From contig MPMV01000006.1 of NCBI GenBank assembly GCA_002238685.1, positions 62,001 to 126,000 on the forward strand: DNA of 64,000 nucleotides, in the 5' to 3' direction. The stretch comes from a bacterium EF100-94H03 bin56 (GTDB lineage: Bacteria > Pseudomonadota > Alphaproteobacteria > SP197). The first letter of the stretch is position 1. Each line of letters starts with the position of its first letter. This document shows positions 36,616 through 45,243 of this stretch, one piece after another. The notes under the pieces are model-generated. The model did not search any database. It was not told the DNA's origin and saw only the letters and a program-made list of their open reading frames with translations. A program made the position numbers and the translations under genes.

Positions 36616-38067
36616 TCAACATCGCAGGTTCGGATCACGAAAATCAGGCATTGGCGTCTTCCCTGGACGCAGCCAGGGGAAGGCCGCCTCGTAGGCGAGA
36701 GCAGCCCGGAACACGGATACGTCGTCAAAGGGTCGCCCGACCAGCTGGACTCCGGTTGGAACACCGTTGGCGGCAACGCCCGAAGGCACGCTCGCCACCG
36801 GGAGCTGACCCAGTGAGTTGAAGGGATAGGTGAGGCACCAGCCCACGTAGGGCTCAACCCTTTGTCCCTCGATCACTACCTCGTCGTCGAATATCGAATG
36901 ATCGGCTGGCACCGAAGGCAGGGCCAGCGTCGGGCACAGGAGCAGGTTGTGGCGCGACAGTATCGGTGAGAGCTTCATCCACATCGCTGCACGGATCGGC
37001 CGCCCATCGAGCAGGTCGTCGATCGTGAACGTCCGGCCCTCTTCCACATCCCGAACACTGTCCTTCAGCAACTCGTGGCGCCAGCGCGGCAGGTAGGGCC
37101 CCAACATGTGAGCAACCAGGGTCTTGCTGCGCACCTCCCACGCCCGGAAGGTCTCGGCAGTCCAGCCGAGATCGACGTCTTCTACCGTGCAGCCCAGATC
37201 GCGGAACACCTGTGCTGCATGACGGGTGGCTCGCCGCACGTCAGGGTCGACTCGCTTGTAGCCGAGATCCATCGACACGGCGATCTTCCATCCCTTGATG
37301 GAACCAGCCTGGTGCGGCACCACCACGCGCTCGCGCAGGGTGGTGAGATCGTGGGGATGCAGGCCCGACATGACATTCTGCATCAGGGCGCTGTCGGCGA
37401 CGCTGCGCGACATCGGTCCGTAGTGAAGATAGCTCTCGAACACCCCTCCCCGGTCCTGTGGATTGCGTCCGAAGGGGGGCTTGTAACCGAAGACCCCACA
37501 AGCAGAGGCCGGAATGCGAAGCGAGCCTCCGAAGTCGGAACCATCCGCAATCGGCGTCAATCCAGCGGCGAGCGCGGCGCCTGAACCGCCCGAGGAACCG
37601 CCGGAACTCATCGCGAGATTCCAGGGATTGCGTGTGACCCCCCACAGGGCACCGGTGCACACCGTGGGGATGCCAAGTTCGGAGCTGGTGGAGCGCGCGA
37701 GGGGGATGGCCCCGGCACGCAGCAGGCGCTCGACTGTAGGCAGGGTATCGGTGGCAACGTCCTGGGCGAAGATTCGACAGCTCTGCGGATTGAGTTCGCC
37801 CTTGATCGGATGCAGGTCCTTGATCATGACCGGCACGCCTTCCAGTCGGCGCAGCCTTGCGCCCGGCCTCGCGTATCGTTCTTCAGCCTTGCGAGCCAGC
37901 TTCAGCGCGCGTTCATGGTAGAGGATGGTGGTGGCGTTGATGCGTGCTCCAACCTCCTCATGTCGGACGATCAACGCCTCGACAAGTTCGACCGGAGAGA
38001 GTGTGCGTGCCCTGAAACGCTCGAGCGCCTCATGAGCCGACAGATAGCACAGTTCCGATGTGGTCAT
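36616..38067 (-). CDS. Amidase signature family enzyme
   Basis: 483 residues. The catalytic Ser-cisSer-Lys triad is visible: Lys83 (VMIKDLHP), the Gly/Ser-rich motif SSGGSSGGSGAALAAG (about 154-169) and Ser182 in DGSDFGGSLRIP. It hydrolyses a carboxamide in the cytosol; this family covers aliphatic and aryl amides, and Glu/Asp-tRNA amidation only when with GatB, which is absent. First gene of the peptide-importer operon (65 bases before the binding-protein gene), so it probably acts on the imported compound. Confidence 0.92.
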   Translation of the reverse strand: MTTSELCYLSAHEALERFRARTLSPVELVEALIVRHEEVGARINATTILYHERALKLARKAEERYARPGARLRRLEGVPVMIKDLHPIKGELNPQSCRIFAQDVATDTLPTVERLLRAGAIPLARSTSSELGIPTVCTGALWGVTRNPWNLAMSSGGSSGGSGAALAAGLTPIADGSDFGGSLRIPASACGVFGYKPPFGRNPQDRGGVFESYLHYGPMSRSVADSALMQNVMSGLHPHDLTTLRERVVVPHQAGSIKGWKIAVSMDLGYKRVDPDVRRATRHAAQVFRDLGCTVEDVDLGWTAETFRAWEVRSKTLVAHMLGPYLPRWRHELLKDSVRDVEEGRTFTIDDLLDGRPIRAAMWMKLSPILSRHNLLLCPTLALPSVPADHSIFDDEVVIEGQRVEPYVGWCLTYPFNSLGQLPVASVPSGVAANGVPTGVQLVGRPFDDVSVFRAALAYEAAFPWLRPGKTPMPDFRDPNLRC

Positions 38068-38257
38068 ACCCTCCCCCGCGGCGGTCTGACAGCATTGTGG
38101 TCCCGGCTCGAGCGGAAGAACAAGCGACGTCTCCAGTTGCGACGAGGATCGTCACGATGGTGGAAGCAACAGATCGCCGTGTACCTGGAAGAAGACTGAT
38201 GGAACGCGCAAGCCAGCCTTGGCTGTCGCTCCGTCTCCTCCATACGTGAGCCCCGTT

Positions 38258-39184
38258 TCAGCGTTTTTCCATGCCGACCAGAGCTGTCTTCGCCTCTTCG
38301 AGCAGCCATTCCCTGAATGCCTGGATCGCTGTTTCGTCCGACCTCTTGCGGTGATGGACGACATGGGTCTGCGTCCCTGTGGGCAGGCGAAGATCGAAGG
38401 GTTCCACGAGCAGCCCGGACCGCAGATCGGCATCCACCAGCAACGGTGTCGTCAAGACCACCCCCTGGGCCTCCACGGCGGCCCTCAGGGCGTGACTGTG
38501 GACCGTGAAGCGCAGGCCCCGTGTCGTGTCGACACTCTTGACACCGGCCGCGTCGAGCCACTCCTCCCAGGTCGGCCAGTACCCCTTGCGGGTGGGCCAA
38601 TCGAGGTGAATCAGCGTGTGATGAGCGAGGTCCCGGGGTTCGGCGATGGGATGCTCGCCGTGAATCAGGGAGTGATGGCAGACCGCAAAGACCTCTTCAT
38701 CGAAGAGTCTTTCGGCGGCCAGCCCGGGATAGTCGCCGCCGCCCCACCTGATGCCGATGTCAAAGTCCTCGCGGTCGAAGTCGACGAGGCGGTCCGAAGC
38801 ATCGATGAGAACATCGAGATGCGGACAGCGTTTGCGGAAACGGGCCAGTCGCGGCACCAGCCAGTTGCCGGCAAAGGTGGTCTCGGACGTGACCCGCAGG
38901 AGAGGCCCGGTCCCGGTATCGCGCATGCGGCGGACCGCTTCCGCCACGTGGTCGAATCCCCGGCGCAACTCCGCCATGCCGGCCAGCGCAGCCGGTGTCG
39001 GCATGACACCGCGCCCCTTGCGCTCGAGAAGTGTGACACCGAGATCCCGTTCGAGAAGGCGGATCTGGTGACTGACCGCAGCCGGTGTCACATTGAGTTC
39101 AATGGCGGCCCGGGTGAGACTCAGATGCCTGCCAGCGGCGTCGAGCGCACGCAGGGCATTGAGAGAGGGCAGACGCTCATTCAT
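38258..39184 (-). CDS. LysR-family transcriptional regulator (GcvA-like)
   Basis: 308 residues. The N-terminal helix-turn-helix (LNALRALDAAGRHLSLTRAA, NVTPAAVSHQIRLLERDLGV) is followed by the effector-binding domain from about residue 90 (LLRVTSETTFAGNWLVPRL, GIRWGGGDYPGL). These features place it in the GcvA/AmpR-like group. It is downstream of nothing and read toward the amidase operon (190-base gap), or may act on the divergent + strand genes. Effector unknown. Confidence 0.93.
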   Translation of the reverse strand: MNERLPSLNALRALDAAGRHLSLTRAAIELNVTPAAVSHQIRLLERDLGVTLLERKGRGVMPTPAALAGMAELRRGFDHVAEAVRRMRDTGTGPLLRVTSETTFAGNWLVPRLARFRKRCPHLDVLIDASDRLVDFDREDFDIGIRWGGGDYPGLAAERLFDEEVFAVCHHSLIHGEHPIAEPRDLAHHTLIHLDWPTRKGYWPTWEEWLDAAGVKSVDTTRGLRFTVHSHALRAAVEAQGVVLTTPLLVDADLRSGLLVEPFDLRLPTGTQTHVVHHRKRSDETAIQAFREWLLEEAKTALVGMEKR

Positions 39185-39193
39185 TGAGATTTT

Positions 39194-39252
39194 CTTGATA
39201 GACGGCGCAACACATCTCGATTGAATTTGCCCTATTAAGACACAATATCAAG
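39194..39252. promoter_or_regulatory. Possible operator between LysR and DUF1127 genes
   Basis: CTTGAT (39194-39199) and ATCAAG (39247-39252) are complementary arms 47 bases apart in an AT-rich divergent intergenic region. LysR proteins often bind dyads in such positions. Short arms make this tentative. Confidence 0.25.
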
Positions 39253-39279
39253 GTCACACCCCAGACCGGAGATCAAGAA

Positions 39280-39444
39280 ATGTTTGATCGCATCCGCAAA
39301 TCCCTCATGCGTCGCCGAACCATCGATGAGATCAGGCGTCTCGACCACCACCTGCTTCGGGATATCGGCCTCGACGGCCACGCCGACACACCCGACCGGG
39401 TCCTCCTGATGACACGCGGGCCTTTCGATCGCTACACTCGGTGA
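39280..39444 (+). CDS. DUF1127 (YjiS-like) mini-protein
   Basis: 54 residues, MFDRIRKSL ... TIDEIRRLDHHLLRDIGLD. The RxLxxLDxxxLRDIGL core is the DUF1127 motif, common in alphaproteobacteria; such proteins have been linked to phosphate and C1 metabolism regulation and RNA binding. Followed after one base by the ATG of the permease gene, so likely co-transcribed with it. Divergent from the LysR gene. Confidence 0.88.
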   Translation: MFDRIRKSLMRRRTIDEIRRLDHHLLRDIGLDGHADTPDRVLLMTRGPFDRYTR

Positions 39445-39445
39445 C

Positions 39446-40495
39446 ATGACTGTCGCCACTGGCCAGGCATCGGCGCATCTTCGACGCATCGACAGGGTGT
39501 GGGCAGCAACCGCCCTCATCCTGCTGGCTGTCCTTGCGCTTGACAGGGACCTGTTCCTTGCCTCGCTGGAGTTCCTCGCCACCAGCTGGCTCTGGACCCT
39601 GCCCTTCGTCCTGGCCTCCGCCATGCTCGCGGCATCGATCGCCGCCACGGCTCTCGACCGCCCCCTTGGCGAGAGCCTGCGGCGGCGCGCCGGGGAAGCT
39701 GTGGTCATCGCCGGTGTCCTGGGCGCCCTGTCACCGTTTTGCTCTGTCAGCGTGGTGCCGCTGGTGGCCGGGCTGCTCGCCGCGGGCGTGCCACTGGCGC
39801 CCGTCATGGCGTTCTGGGTTGGCTCACCGCTGATCGACCCGGAGATGTTTGTTCTCACCGCGGGAATCATCGACCTTCCCTTCGCGCTCGTGCGCACGGG
39901 GACAGCGATCGTCGCCGGACTCCTCGCCGGCTTCGCGACACTTGCGCTCGCCCGCCTCGCCTGGGTCCGGTCCCCCCTCAAACCCCACGTGCCATTCGCG
40001 GAACTGGGCACGGTCTATGGCACAGGATGCAGTCTCGACACCGAGAGACCGGTCATGCTGGCTTTCTGGCGCGACCCGCAACGGTGGAACCGTTTCGTCG
40101 GTCAGGCCCGCGCCATCGGTCTATTCATGTTGAAGTGGCTGACCCTTGCATTCGTCATAGAGAGTCTGCTTCTCGCCTGGGTGCCGCCTGAAACCGCCGC
40201 CGGCGTTCTCGGTTCAGGCGCCTGGTGGACGGTGCCGGCGGCAGCATTCATCGGCATGCCCACCTATCTCAACGGTTATGCTGCCGTGCCGGTCATAGAC
40301 GGGTTGTTGCAGCTGGGCATGGAACCCGGCGCCGCGATTGCGTTTCTCATCGGCGGCGAGATCACCAGCATACCCACAGCCATGGCCGTCTACGTCATCG
40401 TCCGCCACAAGGTGTTCGCACTCTACCTCGGGCTGGGTCTTGGCGCGGCCGTCCTCATGGGCTGGGGCGTTCAGGCCCTGACCGGCCTCGTCTGA
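39446..40495 (+). CDS. ArsP/DUF318-type permease
   Basis: 349 residues with about eight to ten membrane segments. LGALSPFCSVSVVPLVAGLL holds the conserved Cys region of the DUF318/ArsP permeases, and a second cluster is AAFIGMPTYLNGYAAVPVI and FLIGGEITSIPTAMAVY. Family members export methylarsenite (ArsP) or metal/organic compounds (SO_0444 type). The typical double-cysteine CSC reads CSV here, so an arsenical function is doubtful. Convergent with DoxX, 3 bases apart. Confidence 0.85.
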   Translation: MTVATGQASAHLRRIDRVWAATALILLAVLALDRDLFLASLEFLATSWLWTLPFVLASAMLAASIAATALDRPLGESLRRRAGEAVVIAGVLGALSPFCSVSVVPLVAGLLAAGVPLAPVMAFWVGSPLIDPEMFVLTAGIIDLPFALVRTGTAIVAGLLAGFATLALARLAWVRSPLKPHVPFAELGTVYGTGCSLDTERPVMLAFWRDPQRWNRFVGQARAIGLFMLKWLTLAFVIESLLLAWVPPETAAGVLGSGAWWTVPAAAFIGMPTYLNGYAAVPVIDGLLQLGMEPGAAIAFLIGGEITSIPTAMAVYVIVRHKVFALYLGLGLGAAVLMGWGVQALTGLV

Positions 40496-40498
40496 CCC

Positions 40499-41050
40499 TC
40501 AGAAACGACGGCGCAGGAAGAAGGCATCGACCGACAGCGGTCCCGCGCCTTTGGTCAGGGGAATGAGAAGCAGCAGAATCCACAGGGCGCGTTGATCGAG
40601 AATCTTCGCATCGGGAACATTGTCGAACCAGGCTCCGATGGTCGTCGCCCCGGCACCGTGACCGGCCACGTCAACGATGCTCATGACGACAATGAACCCG
40701 ATCATCGCGAGAGCGGCGGAACGCGTGAAGAGTCCGATGACGATGAGCAGGGGCAGCAGGAATTCCGCCCACATTCCCGCCACCACAACCAGCCAGGAGA
40801 TCGCTCCGAGTTGCGAGGCATCGTAGCCCACGGCCTCGATCTGCACCGGCAGGATCTGGGCATAGGCGCCGGTCGATGGCGAAACAATGCCCATGACACC
40901 CTCGCCGAGCTTGGTGGCGGCGGAAGTCCAGAAGAAGGTGGCCAGCGTGGCCAGGAAGACCAGACGCGCCAGTGTGGTGAGAACGGCGCCGCCGAGCAGG
41001 TCACCCAGCGGCCCGATGATCCGGTTTTCAAGGGAGTGCAGAGGGTTCAT
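40499..41050 (-). CDS. DoxX-family membrane protein
   Basis: 183 residues with four membrane segments. RLVFLATLATFFWTSAATKL and VVVAGMWAEFLLPLLIVIGL are typical of the DoxX family. In many bacteria a DoxX gene follows bufC in the bufferin operon; here the buf genes lie on the same strand 2.5 kb upstream, with hipBA between. It may thus be the displaced fourth gene of that operon. Its exact role is unknown, possibly quinone-linked redox or envelope. Confidence 0.88.
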   Translation of the reverse strand: MNPLHSLENRIIGPLGDLLGGAVLTTLARLVFLATLATFFWTSAATKLGEGVMGIVSPSTGAYAQILPVQIEAVGYDASQLGAISWLVVVAGMWAEFLLPLLIVIGLFTRSAALAMIGFIVVMSIVDVAGHGAGATTIGAWFDNVPDAKILDQRALWILLLLIPLTKGAGPLSVDAFFLRRRF

Positions 41051-41180
41051 GGCGTTGTCCCCGTTGCCTTGGCGTGGTCATTTCCGTGGCGACGATGATA
41101 CGTGATTCCCCGGGCAGTGCGCCACCGCATGCCCCTGACAGGCCCAGCGCCATTCAACCGCACGTGCTGACGGCGCCTGA

Positions 41181-41534
41181 TCGAGGCCAAGTTGCCAAGT
41201 CCTGCCAGCACGCCAGTCGCCGACTTCCACGACTGGAATCCGGGCGGGCAAAGCGGGACCAGGCTCCGGGTCAGCCGACGGGGAAGTTCCTGCGCTGTCT
41301 CCGTCGGGTACATTCGAACGCCTACAGAGCCACTTCCGGCACTTTCCGTTCCAGCCGGTGGACATCACGTGCCTGTCCGGGAGCATCGTCAAGAAAGTCC
41401 GGACCCGCTGCCAGCGGGACGAGGCGCGGGTCGACTTCAATCCGGAAGGTGGCCTTCTGGCGAAATTCGGCGATGCTACCGCATGCAACCGGGACAATCT
41501 CAGGCAGTTTCTGTCAAGCGCGGAAATCTGTTGA
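41181..41534 (+). other. Open frame without start codon, possible gene remnant
   Basis: Between stops at 41178 and 41532 the frame encodes a protein-like end: FRHFPFQPVDITCLSG, then KKVRTRCQRDEARVDF and LAKFGDATACNRDNLRQFL. No ATG, GTG or TTG with a ribosome site opens it. It could be the 3' part of a gene cut off when the hipBA segment arrived. Not recognised. The rest of 41051-41600 holds the DoxX and hipBA promoters. Confidence 0.3.
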
Positions 41535-41546
41535 CCAACTTCATAC

Positions 41547-41596
41547 TGTCTTATAGAATGCACAATACACTTCTTTAATGTTTATCACATAAGACA
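41547..41596. promoter_or_regulatory. Inverted repeat in the hipBA promoter region
   Basis: TGTCTTAT (41547-41554) and ATAAGACA (41589-41596) are perfect complements spaced by 34 bases in an AT-rich stretch ending 4 bases before hipB. HipB-like antitoxins bind operators in their own promoter, so this is the best candidate. Confidence 0.5.
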
Positions 41597-41600
41597 ATAG

Positions 41601-41936
41601 ATGAAAACGCTGGCGACACATGCGCTTCCCAGAGCAGCCAGACAGGCCCTCGTCAAGTTGGGCGCGGACATCGCCGTCGCCCGCAAGAAGCGTCGCATCT
41701 CGACGGTCTCGATGGCGGAGCGCGCTTTCATCAGCCGCGGCACTCTCTACAGGCTCGAACGAGGCGATCCGTCGGTCTCGATCGGCATCTATGCAACCGT
41801 GTTGGCCATCCTGGGTATCGCCGACCGTCTCTCCCAGGTGGCCGACCGTCGAGACGATTCCCTCGGACTGGACATCGACGAGGATCGACTGCCCAGGAAG
41901 GTGCAACCACGCCGCCGCGCCCGGACCCCGTCATGA
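41601..41936 (+). CDS. hipB: HipB-like antitoxin, XRE helix-turn-helix
   Basis: 111 residues. A Cro/C1-type helix-turn-helix covers about residues 20-75 (ALVKLGADIAVARKKRRIST, RAFISRGTLYRLERGDPSV). It would neutralise HipA and repress the operon. The stop overlaps the HipA start by 4 bases (ATGA), typical of antitoxin-toxin pairs. Confidence 0.88.
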   Translation: MKTLATHALPRAARQALVKLGADIAVARKKRRISTVSMAERAFISRGTLYRLERGDPSVSIGIYATVLAILGIADRLSQVADRRDDSLGLDIDEDRLPRKVQPRRRARTPS

Positions 41937-43156
41937 CCGACACTGTCGAGGTCCATATCGACCACAATGCCGAGACACGTCTCGTCGGCCGATGCCACTA
42001 TATCGCCAGACGACACGGCCAAAGCTCGGTCTTCGAGTACGCCGACACGTGGCGCAGATCCTCCGGCGCGTTCGCCCTGGATCCGGCGAACCTGCCTCTG
42101 GAAAGTCAACAGATCTACACCTCCTCCGGCAGGTCCGCATTGCCTGGCGCGTTGCGCGACGCCGCCCCGGACCGCTGGGGCCGACAGCTGATACGACGTG
42201 CCGTTCGCAAGGCCGGAGAGCAGCGCACCCTCTCCGAGATCGACTATCTCCTCGCCATCAACGACCGGACGAGAATAGGCGCGCTCCGATGCCGCCGGGA
42301 AGGCACTGAGACCTTCAACCAGAACATTGGCCGCTACCGCATTCCTCCTCTGGTCCGGCTACCGGCGTTCCTCAACGCCGCCGATGCGATCCTGTCCAAC
42401 ACCGAAACCGCCGAAGACCTGAGACTTCTGCTGAACGAAGGTTCGCCTCTTGGTGGCGCCCGCCCCAAGTCCGCCGTCATCGACAATGACGGCCATCTGG
42501 CGATCGCAAAGTTTCCGAAGAACGATGACGATCGCAGCATCCCGCATGGCGAAGTGCTGGCGATGACACTCGCCGCCGCCGCAGGCATCAACGTTGCTCG
42601 GGCAACGCTGCTGGACGTGGCCGGTCGGCCGGTGTCCCTGATCACACGGTTCGACCGCGATGGAGACCGAAGAATCCCGTTCGTTTCCGCCATGACCCTG
42701 CTCGGGCTCAACGACGGCGACGATGCGACCTACACGGATATCGCAGAGATCATCCGGATGTATTCGAGCGCGCCAACCGAAGACCTGCATGAGTTGTGGA
42801 GGCGAATTGTCTTCAACGTGATGGTTGGCAACCTCGACGATCACCTGCGCAACCATGGCTTCCTCTATGATCGCGACAACACATGGCGCCTCTCTCCAGC
42901 CTATGACCTGAACCCGGTGCCACTGACCGAAAAGGCGCGGGAACTGACCACCTGGATATCGGAAGAAGGGCCGGACGCCGATCTGGATCTGGCCCGTGCC
43001 GCTGCACCGTACTTTGCGCTGGACGCGGCCCGCTCCAATGCCATCATCGAAGAAGTCGCAACCGCATTGGACGGATGGCGACACATGGCGCGACAGCTTC
43101 GAATGAGCACATCGGACCTCGCTGCCTATGCGACAGCGATTGAAGGTGCGGCATAG
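41933..43156 (+). CDS. hipA: HipA-like serine/threonine kinase toxin
   Basis: 407 residues. The N-terminal HipA domain and the C-terminal kinase lobe are visible: GGARPKSAV (nucleotide-binding loop region), LAIAKFPK (Lys), the catalytic loop NVMVGNLDDHLRNHGF and the metal motif LSPAYDLNP. HipA kinases phosphorylate a tRNA synthetase (GltX in E. coli) and stop growth. All kinase motifs look intact, so the toxin is probably active. Placed between DoxX and bufC. Confidence 0.92.
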   Translation: MTDTVEVHIDHNAETRLVGRCHYIARRHGQSSVFEYADTWRRSSGAFALDPANLPLESQQIYTSSGRSALPGALRDAAPDRWGRQLIRRAVRKAGEQRTLSEIDYLLAINDRTRIGALRCRREGTETFNQNIGRYRIPPLVRLPAFLNAADAILSNTETAEDLRLLLNEGSPLGGARPKSAVIDNDGHLAIAKFPKNDDDRSIPHGEVLAMTLAAAAGINVARATLLDVAGRPVSLITRFDRDGDRRIPFVSAMTLLGLNDGDDATYTDIAEIIRMYSSAPTEDLHELWRRIVFNVMVGNLDDHLRNHGFLYDRDNTWRLSPAYDLNPVPLTEKARELTTWISEEGPDADLDLARAAAPYFALDAARSNAIIEEVATALDGWRHMARQLRMSTSDLAAYATAIEGAA

Positions 43157-43299
43157 GGCAGGCGACACAATGCACATCGCCGCATGCGCAAGGGTCGAAT
43201 CTGACGTCCGACGATGCAGTCGCGCACGGTTGCGCGGCCTGTTGCCGTTGAGGGGGCGAGTAGCGGACTGGCGGCAAGACGGTGACGCCTTTTCCGGTC
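43157..43299. other. Intergenic DNA after hipA
   Basis: No gene recognised; a short spacer leading to the excisionase-like remnant. Confidence 0.4.
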
Positions 43300-43424
43300 A
43301 GCGCCATGCTCACGACACGGCAGGCCACGAACATCCTGAACGTCTCGCGACCACATCGTGCCGGCTGCTCCAGAACGGCAGAATCCCGTTCGTTCCGATC
43401 GGCCTGCAGCGCGGACATGGATGA
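43300..43424 (+). pseudogene. Excisionase/MerR-like DNA-binding protein remnant
   Basis: The frame reads MLTTRQATNILNVSRPH, then after a one-base shift CRLLQNGRIPFVPIGLQRG. Helix-turn-helix proteins of the excisionase family read LTT.EAA..LNVSR......LL..G.IPF..VG.HRR, so this is a frameshifted copy without its C-terminus. Such proteins are often antitoxins. DNA from 43425 to 43610 may hold more scraps (DDRLAAAINARWPGVSEAEL), not identified. Confidence 0.65.
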
Positions 43425-43610
43425 CCGACTGGCCGCAGCGATCAACGCGAGATGGCCGGGCGTGAGCGAAGCTGAACTGAAATCCCGCTTCCGCAAGTTC
43501 ATTTCAAGGGGATCGACACGCGGCGCGCCACGGAGGGGGAGATTGCTGAGCAAGGAATTCCTGCCTCACGACACGCCGCCGGCTACCGTTACTGGAAGGG
43601 GCGGGATCGT

Positions 43611-44351
43611 TCACACTGGAACGATCTCACGGACGGCGCAGGCATCGAGGACGACGGTGAGAGTGGCGGCGAGGTCGACTCCATGACACCTCCGGGCGGC
43701 GTCTCCCAGGGAATCGCCTCTCGAGAGGCCCTCCAGGAAGCCGGCGCTCCCCGGCGGCAGGCTGTGAAGGAGAACGCTGTCGGCGGGACGAGACACCAGG
43801 ACATCCTCGGCCCGCGCCGCGACCGGAGACGAATCATCCATCGTGTTGTGGCGCCAGATCGACCACAGGGGGTGGGGCGAGCGCACGATGAACGTGGACG
43901 CCCTGAAGCTCATGCGGGTTCCAAGCAGTGTTTCCCCGTCGAGTCCGGCGAGACAGCCGGGATCGGCGATGCCGTCATCCGCTGCGTGAAAGGATCTCCG
44001 GCGCGCCGCCTCGAGACGCGCCACGTCGCCCAGGTAGGGCAGACCGCCGGCTGGTTCAAAGCCGTCAATGAAATCCGGGAAACGATCCCCGTAGTCGACC
44101 ACACAGGGCGTGCGTGGAGGATGGGCGCGGACAAACTCTCCCGCCATGGCGCGAAAGAACGCCTGGCCGACAATGGCACGGGTGACGCCGAAGGACTCGG
44201 CCAGCGCATCGATGAGGGAAGCGACGACATTGTTGCGGTAGATATCGAAGCGCCGCGTGGCTGGCGCGCCATCGGGACGAAGCAGGCCTCCCGGGACCCG
44301 CGCCGAGGGATCGAGAAGCGCCCTTGCGAACAGGCCCTGGCTGTCAGGCAT
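43611..44351 (-). CDS. bufC: BufC, DUF2063-type partner of the bufferin-modifying enzyme
   Basis: 246 residues from ATG 44351, overlapping bufB by 8 bases. The N-terminal DUF2063 part includes LLDPSARVPGGL, YRNNVVASLIDALAESF and FFRAMAGEFVRAHPP. Together with DUF692 (BufB) it forms the maturation enzyme of bufferins, which converts cysteines in the precursor so that it can bind copper. Gene order A1-B-C on the minus strand is canonical. Confidence 0.88.
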   Translation of the reverse strand: MPDSQGLFARALLDPSARVPGGLLRPDGAPATRRFDIYRNNVVASLIDALAESFGVTRAIVGQAFFRAMAGEFVRAHPPRTPCVVDYGDRFPDFIDGFEPAGGLPYLGDVARLEAARRRSFHAADDGIADPGCLAGLDGETLLGTRMSFRASTFIVRSPHPLWSIWRHNTMDDSSPVAARAEDVLVSRPADSVLLHSLPPGSAGFLEGLSRGDSLGDAARRCHGVDLAATLTVVLDACAVREIVPV

Positions 44352-45186
44352 GGCGACGCGCCGCCTCGAGGACGGCGCTGGCACGGCTGGCTTCGGCGAC
44401 CAGCGTGGACCATGGCGGAACGTCGCTGTCCCATTCGATGAGCGTCGGCAAGGGGCCTGCACGCGCGCAGACATCGCCGTAGAGTGCAAGAACGTCGTCC
44501 GTCACCGCAGCACCATGTGAATCGATGAGCAACCGGGAACCATCGTCATCCCTGTCTTCATGGTGGCCGGCGAGGTGGATCTCGGCGGTGGCCCAAAGCG
44601 GAAACGACTCGAGCCAGTCACGCGCATCGAAACGCAGATTGACGGCCGAGACATGGACGTTGTTGAGATCGAGGAGCAGGCCGCACCCGGTGCGCCTGGC
44701 CAGATCCCCCAGGAACGCGGTCTCCTCCAGGGTGCTGCAGGCCCAGGTGAGGTAATTCGCCGGGTTCTCGATGAGAATCCGCCGGCCAAGACACTCCTGC
44801 ACCTCGTCGACGTGGTCACACACCCGGTTCAGGGTGGCCTCGTCGTAGGCCACGGGAAGAAGATCGTTGAAACAGTGAACACCGTGCCGCGACCAGGCCA
44901 GGTGCTCCGACACCATGGACGGCAGGAACCCCTGCACGAGACAGGCGAGGCGATCGAGATGCTCGCGGTCAAGCGGTCCGTCGGAGCCGATGGAAAGGCC
45001 TACCCCGTGGCAGGAAATGGCGAACCGTTCCGCCACACGTCGCAACGCGGCCATCCTCGGGCCACCGTCGACCATGTAGTTTTCCGCGTGGATCTCCAGC
45101 CACGTCACCGGTCCGGGCGCCGCCAGAACGTCCTCCAGGTGCCGCAGCTTGAAGCCGACGCCGACGTCCGGCGGAAGAGCCGGCAT
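44344..45186 (-). CDS. bufB: BufB, DUF692 (MNIO-type) multinuclear iron oxidative enzyme
   Basis: 280 residues, a TIM barrel. GVGFKLRHLEDVL, LEIHAENYM, CHGVGLSIGS, SEHLAWSRHG, LLDLNNVHVSAVNL and HLAGHHE are the metal-binding strands of the DUF692 family, to which MbnB belongs. MNIO enzymes use two or three irons to oxidise cysteines in peptide precursors. The substrate should be BufA1, encoded 58 bases upstream. Confidence 0.93.
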   Translation of the reverse strand: MPALPPDVGVGFKLRHLEDVLAAPGPVTWLEIHAENYMVDGGPRMAALRRVAERFAISCHGVGLSIGSDGPLDREHLDRLACLVQGFLPSMVSEHLAWSRHGVHCFNDLLPVAYDEATLNRVCDHVDEVQECLGRRILIENPANYLTWACSTLEETAFLGDLARRTGCGLLLDLNNVHVSAVNLRFDARDWLESFPLWATAEIHLAGHHEDRDDDGSRLLIDSHGAAVTDDVLALYGDVCARAGPLPTLIEWDSDVPPWSTLVAEASRASAVLEAARRHA

Positions 45187-45209
45187 GTCCGCGGGTATTC
45201 TTAAGAAAC

Positions 45210-45233
45210 GACCCCGGCCACGTGGCCGGGGTC
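45210..45233 (-). terminator. Perfect 24-base palindrome between bufA1 and bufB
   Basis: The sequence GACCCCGGCCAC is followed by its exact complement, so a 12-pair stem can form; on the minus strand GTTTCTT follows. It probably acts as a partial terminator or stabiliser that leaves more bufA1 than bufB/bufC transcript, as is often needed when a peptide outnumbers its enzyme. Confidence 0.6.
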
Positions 45234-45243
45234 GCCGCCGGAC

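Noticed and set aside
39446..40495. Arsenical efflux assignment (arsP) for the DUF318 permease
   Set aside because: The expected second Cys of the conserved CSC is replaced and no arsenic gene is near; only the family name was kept.
41078..41563. 161-codon minus-strand frame before hipB
   Set aside because: No similarity to known proteins; the + strand frame at 41181-41534 looks more protein-like, and neither has a proper start.
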